Below, in pieces: positions 61,878 through 64,000 of a DNA stretch of 64,000 nucleotides. The notes beneath the pieces are model-generated. The model did not search any database. It saw only the letters and a program-made list of their open reading frames with translations, and was not told the origin of the DNA. Source of the DNA: Platycnemis pennipes (taxonomy: Eukaryota > Arthropoda > Insecta > Odonata > Platycnemididae); contig OW121853.1 in the NCBI GenBank assembly GCA_933228895.1, positions 75,376,645 through 75,440,644 on the forward strand, given 5' to 3'. The translations under genes and the position numbers were made by a program. Numbering within the stretch: position 1 is the first letter of the stretch; each line of letters opens with the position of its first letter.

Positions 61878-63424
61878 GTAAGTCAACCACTTTCACAAAT
61901 GTTTTCCAATCTTAAATTATAATAATTACAATTACATTTCAGTTATGAGATTTTCCAGCATGAGACATCATTTTTTAGTGCATACCTTCTCCCTCCTCCC
62001 TCTCCACCGTTTAAAATGAAGACTTATATTGCATGTCTTGACACTTTGCAATGTTCTACGGCTAATATTATTATTATTATTTAACTGGTTATGGTGTCCA
62101 TTTTTATGGCCTACTTAAACCACGCAGGTTACAGAGCTGGTGTTTCATCAGCAGTTCTGATTTGACACGTATGTACACAGCCAGTGAACATCCAGCCTGG
62201 TACCTCGTTTTCTTTATAGCCTAAACCATTGTTATCTGATTACAATCAACTAGTTTTTTTCATTTATAATTTAGGTAGGTATTTTCCCCTTATTATGTTT
62301 TCCTGAAAATACATTATAAACAGCATTTCCTGAAATATTATTTGCTGACAGTCTTCTTCTAAATTTTTGATGCATGAAAATAAATAGGTTTTTTAGAATG
62401 TCAACAAGAAAATTATTGAATGAGTTTGGCATGAGAATGGTGGTAAGATTTATTTGTGTAATAAAACAAATTGCTAGTCCCATACATGTACTTTAACATC
62501 ATCAAATGGGGCTATGATGAACATAATTATCTTCCACTGGTTTAAAGGGCATCGCAGCATGTTTCACCACCATATGGCATAATCACGGGAAGGGAAAGGG
62601 TGTTTAAGCTACAGTGTGTAGGCTGAATTCTGAGCCAGAGTGGAGATGTCAGGGCATGAATGGACAAGAGGAAGGAAAGAATGAATATGAAGAGGGATGG
62701 CGACAAATGGATGGCGACAAATGGATGGCGACAAATGGATGGCATACACCTGGGTTTGATGAGGCATCTTAGTGTTCAACCTTTAGCACCAGCATCTCCA
62801 AGTGTAACTCCAAATTTTTCAGCAAAACATTGATGAAATTAACTGTCTTGGGTTTCACTTCGTGGAATTGCTCCATACCATAGCAAAACAGAACTTGGTA
62901 ACCTTCACTAGATTTCTAGTGGAATTCCTAGTAGTGACAGAGTACCTACCTTTTTCATTGTGGGAAAATACATAATTGATATTTTATCAGTCAAATAATT
63001 TACCATTCTCCAACAAAATGCATAGAAAAGCATGCATGCAAAAAAACAATAATATATTGAGGTAATACTATCAGTGCATTGCTATCAGTTTGGTCTTCTA
63101 TTATGAAAATTATAGTAGCAACAAGTATTAAAGGAAGTTGTACAATTTTCAACAAAATACCTCACCACTTTTAGTGTATACGTATTTACATTCAGGAAGG
63201 ACTTCTAGCTCTGAGAAGGTTGACAGGCCAAGTGCATTAACCATCATTGTCATTTGAAAAGAAAGAAATATTCAAAGTGGGTGGTGGGAAGATTGGAGTG
63301 GGTGGGAGGATGAGGTTGGTGTCTTAAGAGGGGATATTTTGGAGGGGTTATTTAGATGGGCAATGGTGAAATATGCTATCCTGTCCAATAAACTTGTGGA
63401 ACTTCATTACGACTTTTATTTCAG
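61878..63424. other. Intron after exon 27, no terminal exon found
   Basis: I looked for the expected short C-terminal exon (family ...ECGG... followed by a hydrophobic end) and did not find it. The sequence is AT-rich with few features besides the minisatellite at 62695. Confidence 0.45.
62695..62743 (+). repeat. Minisatellite, 14 bp x 3.5
   Basis: Unit ggatggcgacaaat, three exact copies and half of a fourth. Confidence 0.9.
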
Positions 63425-64000
63425 AATCACCATAAGTCAACAATCCTAAGATAGGTTTGATGCAGTCCTTCAACCGATTCTCCTATCAGCCAACCTCTTC
63501 ATATTGACGTAATTCTTCTCTTTTACATCCTTCACAGCTAGTTCCATATATCTCATCCAAGGGCTGCCTTTTCCATTCTTCCCGTTCACTTTTCCCTCGA
63601 CGATTGTCTTCATTAGGCCATCGTGTCATAAGATATGGCTGATTAAGTTGTCCCATCTTCTATTTAGAGTTTTCAGCAAACTTCTCTTTTCTCCCACTCT
63701 TCTTAGGACTTCCTCATTACTCACTTGGTCGATCCATTTTATCTCCATCATTCTTCAGTAGCATCACATTTCAAATGCTTCCAGCCTTGACTTCTTTGCT
63801 GCTGATATGGTCCATACTTCACTGTCATTTAGTAGCATGCTCCAGATGTATGTTCTAATGAAACATTTCCTTGCATTGTATTTGCAGTGGTAAGCAGAAT
63901 CTTATTTTGGTAAAATGCCCTTTTCTCTGGGGCAATTCTACTAACAATTTCTCTTTTGCTTAGTCTATCGCTGGTTACTCAACTTCTCAAATAACAGTAC
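63425..64000 (-). pseudogene. Non-LTR retrotransposon 3' end, copy D, running off the window
   Basis: Homologous to copy C on the minus strand: ggttgattaagttgtcccat-type, 'cacttggtcgatccatttta' and 'tcaaatgcttccagcc'. Beyond it, the reverse frame gives LSKREIVSRIAPEKRAFYQN and KILLT, matching the segment before YGSxxWTM in this family. Stops and shifts interrupt it. It continues past 64000. Confidence 0.75.

Noticed and set aside
62820..62900. Possible terminal alpha2delta exon after ttttcag (frame QNIDEINCLG...)
   Set aside because: Frame and donor are permissible, but there is no similarity to the expected ECGG/hydrophobic C-terminus.
1..64000. CRISPR arrays, bacterial operons, rRNA genes or prokaryotic regulatory sites
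   Set aside because: The intron-exon structure and eukaryotic transposons exclude a prokaryotic source; no spaced direct-repeat array or rRNA-like sequence was seen.

Overview
The window looks like a piece of an arthropod, most likely insect, nuclear genome. It is AT-rich and has GT-AG introns. Small coding exons lie far apart in introns crowded with piggyBac, hAT, pogo, Penelope-like and non-LTR relics. I cannot name the species. The only host gene I can support is on the + strand and fills nearly the whole window: an alpha-2/delta auxiliary subunit of voltage-gated calcium channels, closest by remembered family motifs to the vertebrate alpha2delta-3/-4 and Drosophila straightjacket type.

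I placed 27 coding exons between 1404 and 61877. Their reading phases join without a break into 1287 residues. In order they encode the N-terminal alpha-2 region (exons 1-3), the VWA domain with an intact MIDAS site (exons 4-7), the Cache-type and VGCC_alpha2 region (exons 8-23), a cysteine-rich segment with the conserved D-Y-Q-A-V-C motif (exon 24), and the delta region (exons 25-27). The signal-peptide exon lies upstream of 1404, probably outside the window. The C-terminal anchor exon with the stop lies beyond 61877 and I did not find it. No second host gene is apparent on either strand; most other open frames are chance or transposon-derived.

Intron contents by region. 1-9.9 kb: a 27-bp tandem repeat, TTAA-flanked MITEs, a dispersed repeat (called R1 here) carrying a hairpin insertion, and a 408-bp MITE built of CACAGTG palindromes. 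9.9-22.9 kb: a complete piggyBac element with a frameshifted transposase, a decayed pogo/Tigger copy, an R1 copy split by a hAT MITE, reverse-transcriptase fragments and a possible SINE. 23-34 kb: mostly plain introns, plus a 1.24-kb hAT element containing a jockey-like fragment. 34-48 kb: a truncated piggyBac transposase, a 21-bp minisatellite, hairpin repeats, and a UG-rich tract before exon 20. 48-64 kb: a Penelope-like GIY-YIG fragment, further TTAA and hAT elements, a 1.25-kb hAT element with a GC-rich insert, and non-LTR 3' ends.

The most unusual pattern is a set of dispersed short hairpins (near 2.7, 15.9, 18.5, 39.1, 43.0, 51.2, 56.8 and 58.1 kb). Most share a hammerhead-like layout: a YUGANRA-type box, a short stem, GAAAC, and a very short stem III ending in UC. 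Two positions that pair in hammerhead ribozymes (3 and 8) appear to switch together between C-G and U-A. All repeat and motif calls were made by eye, without database searches.
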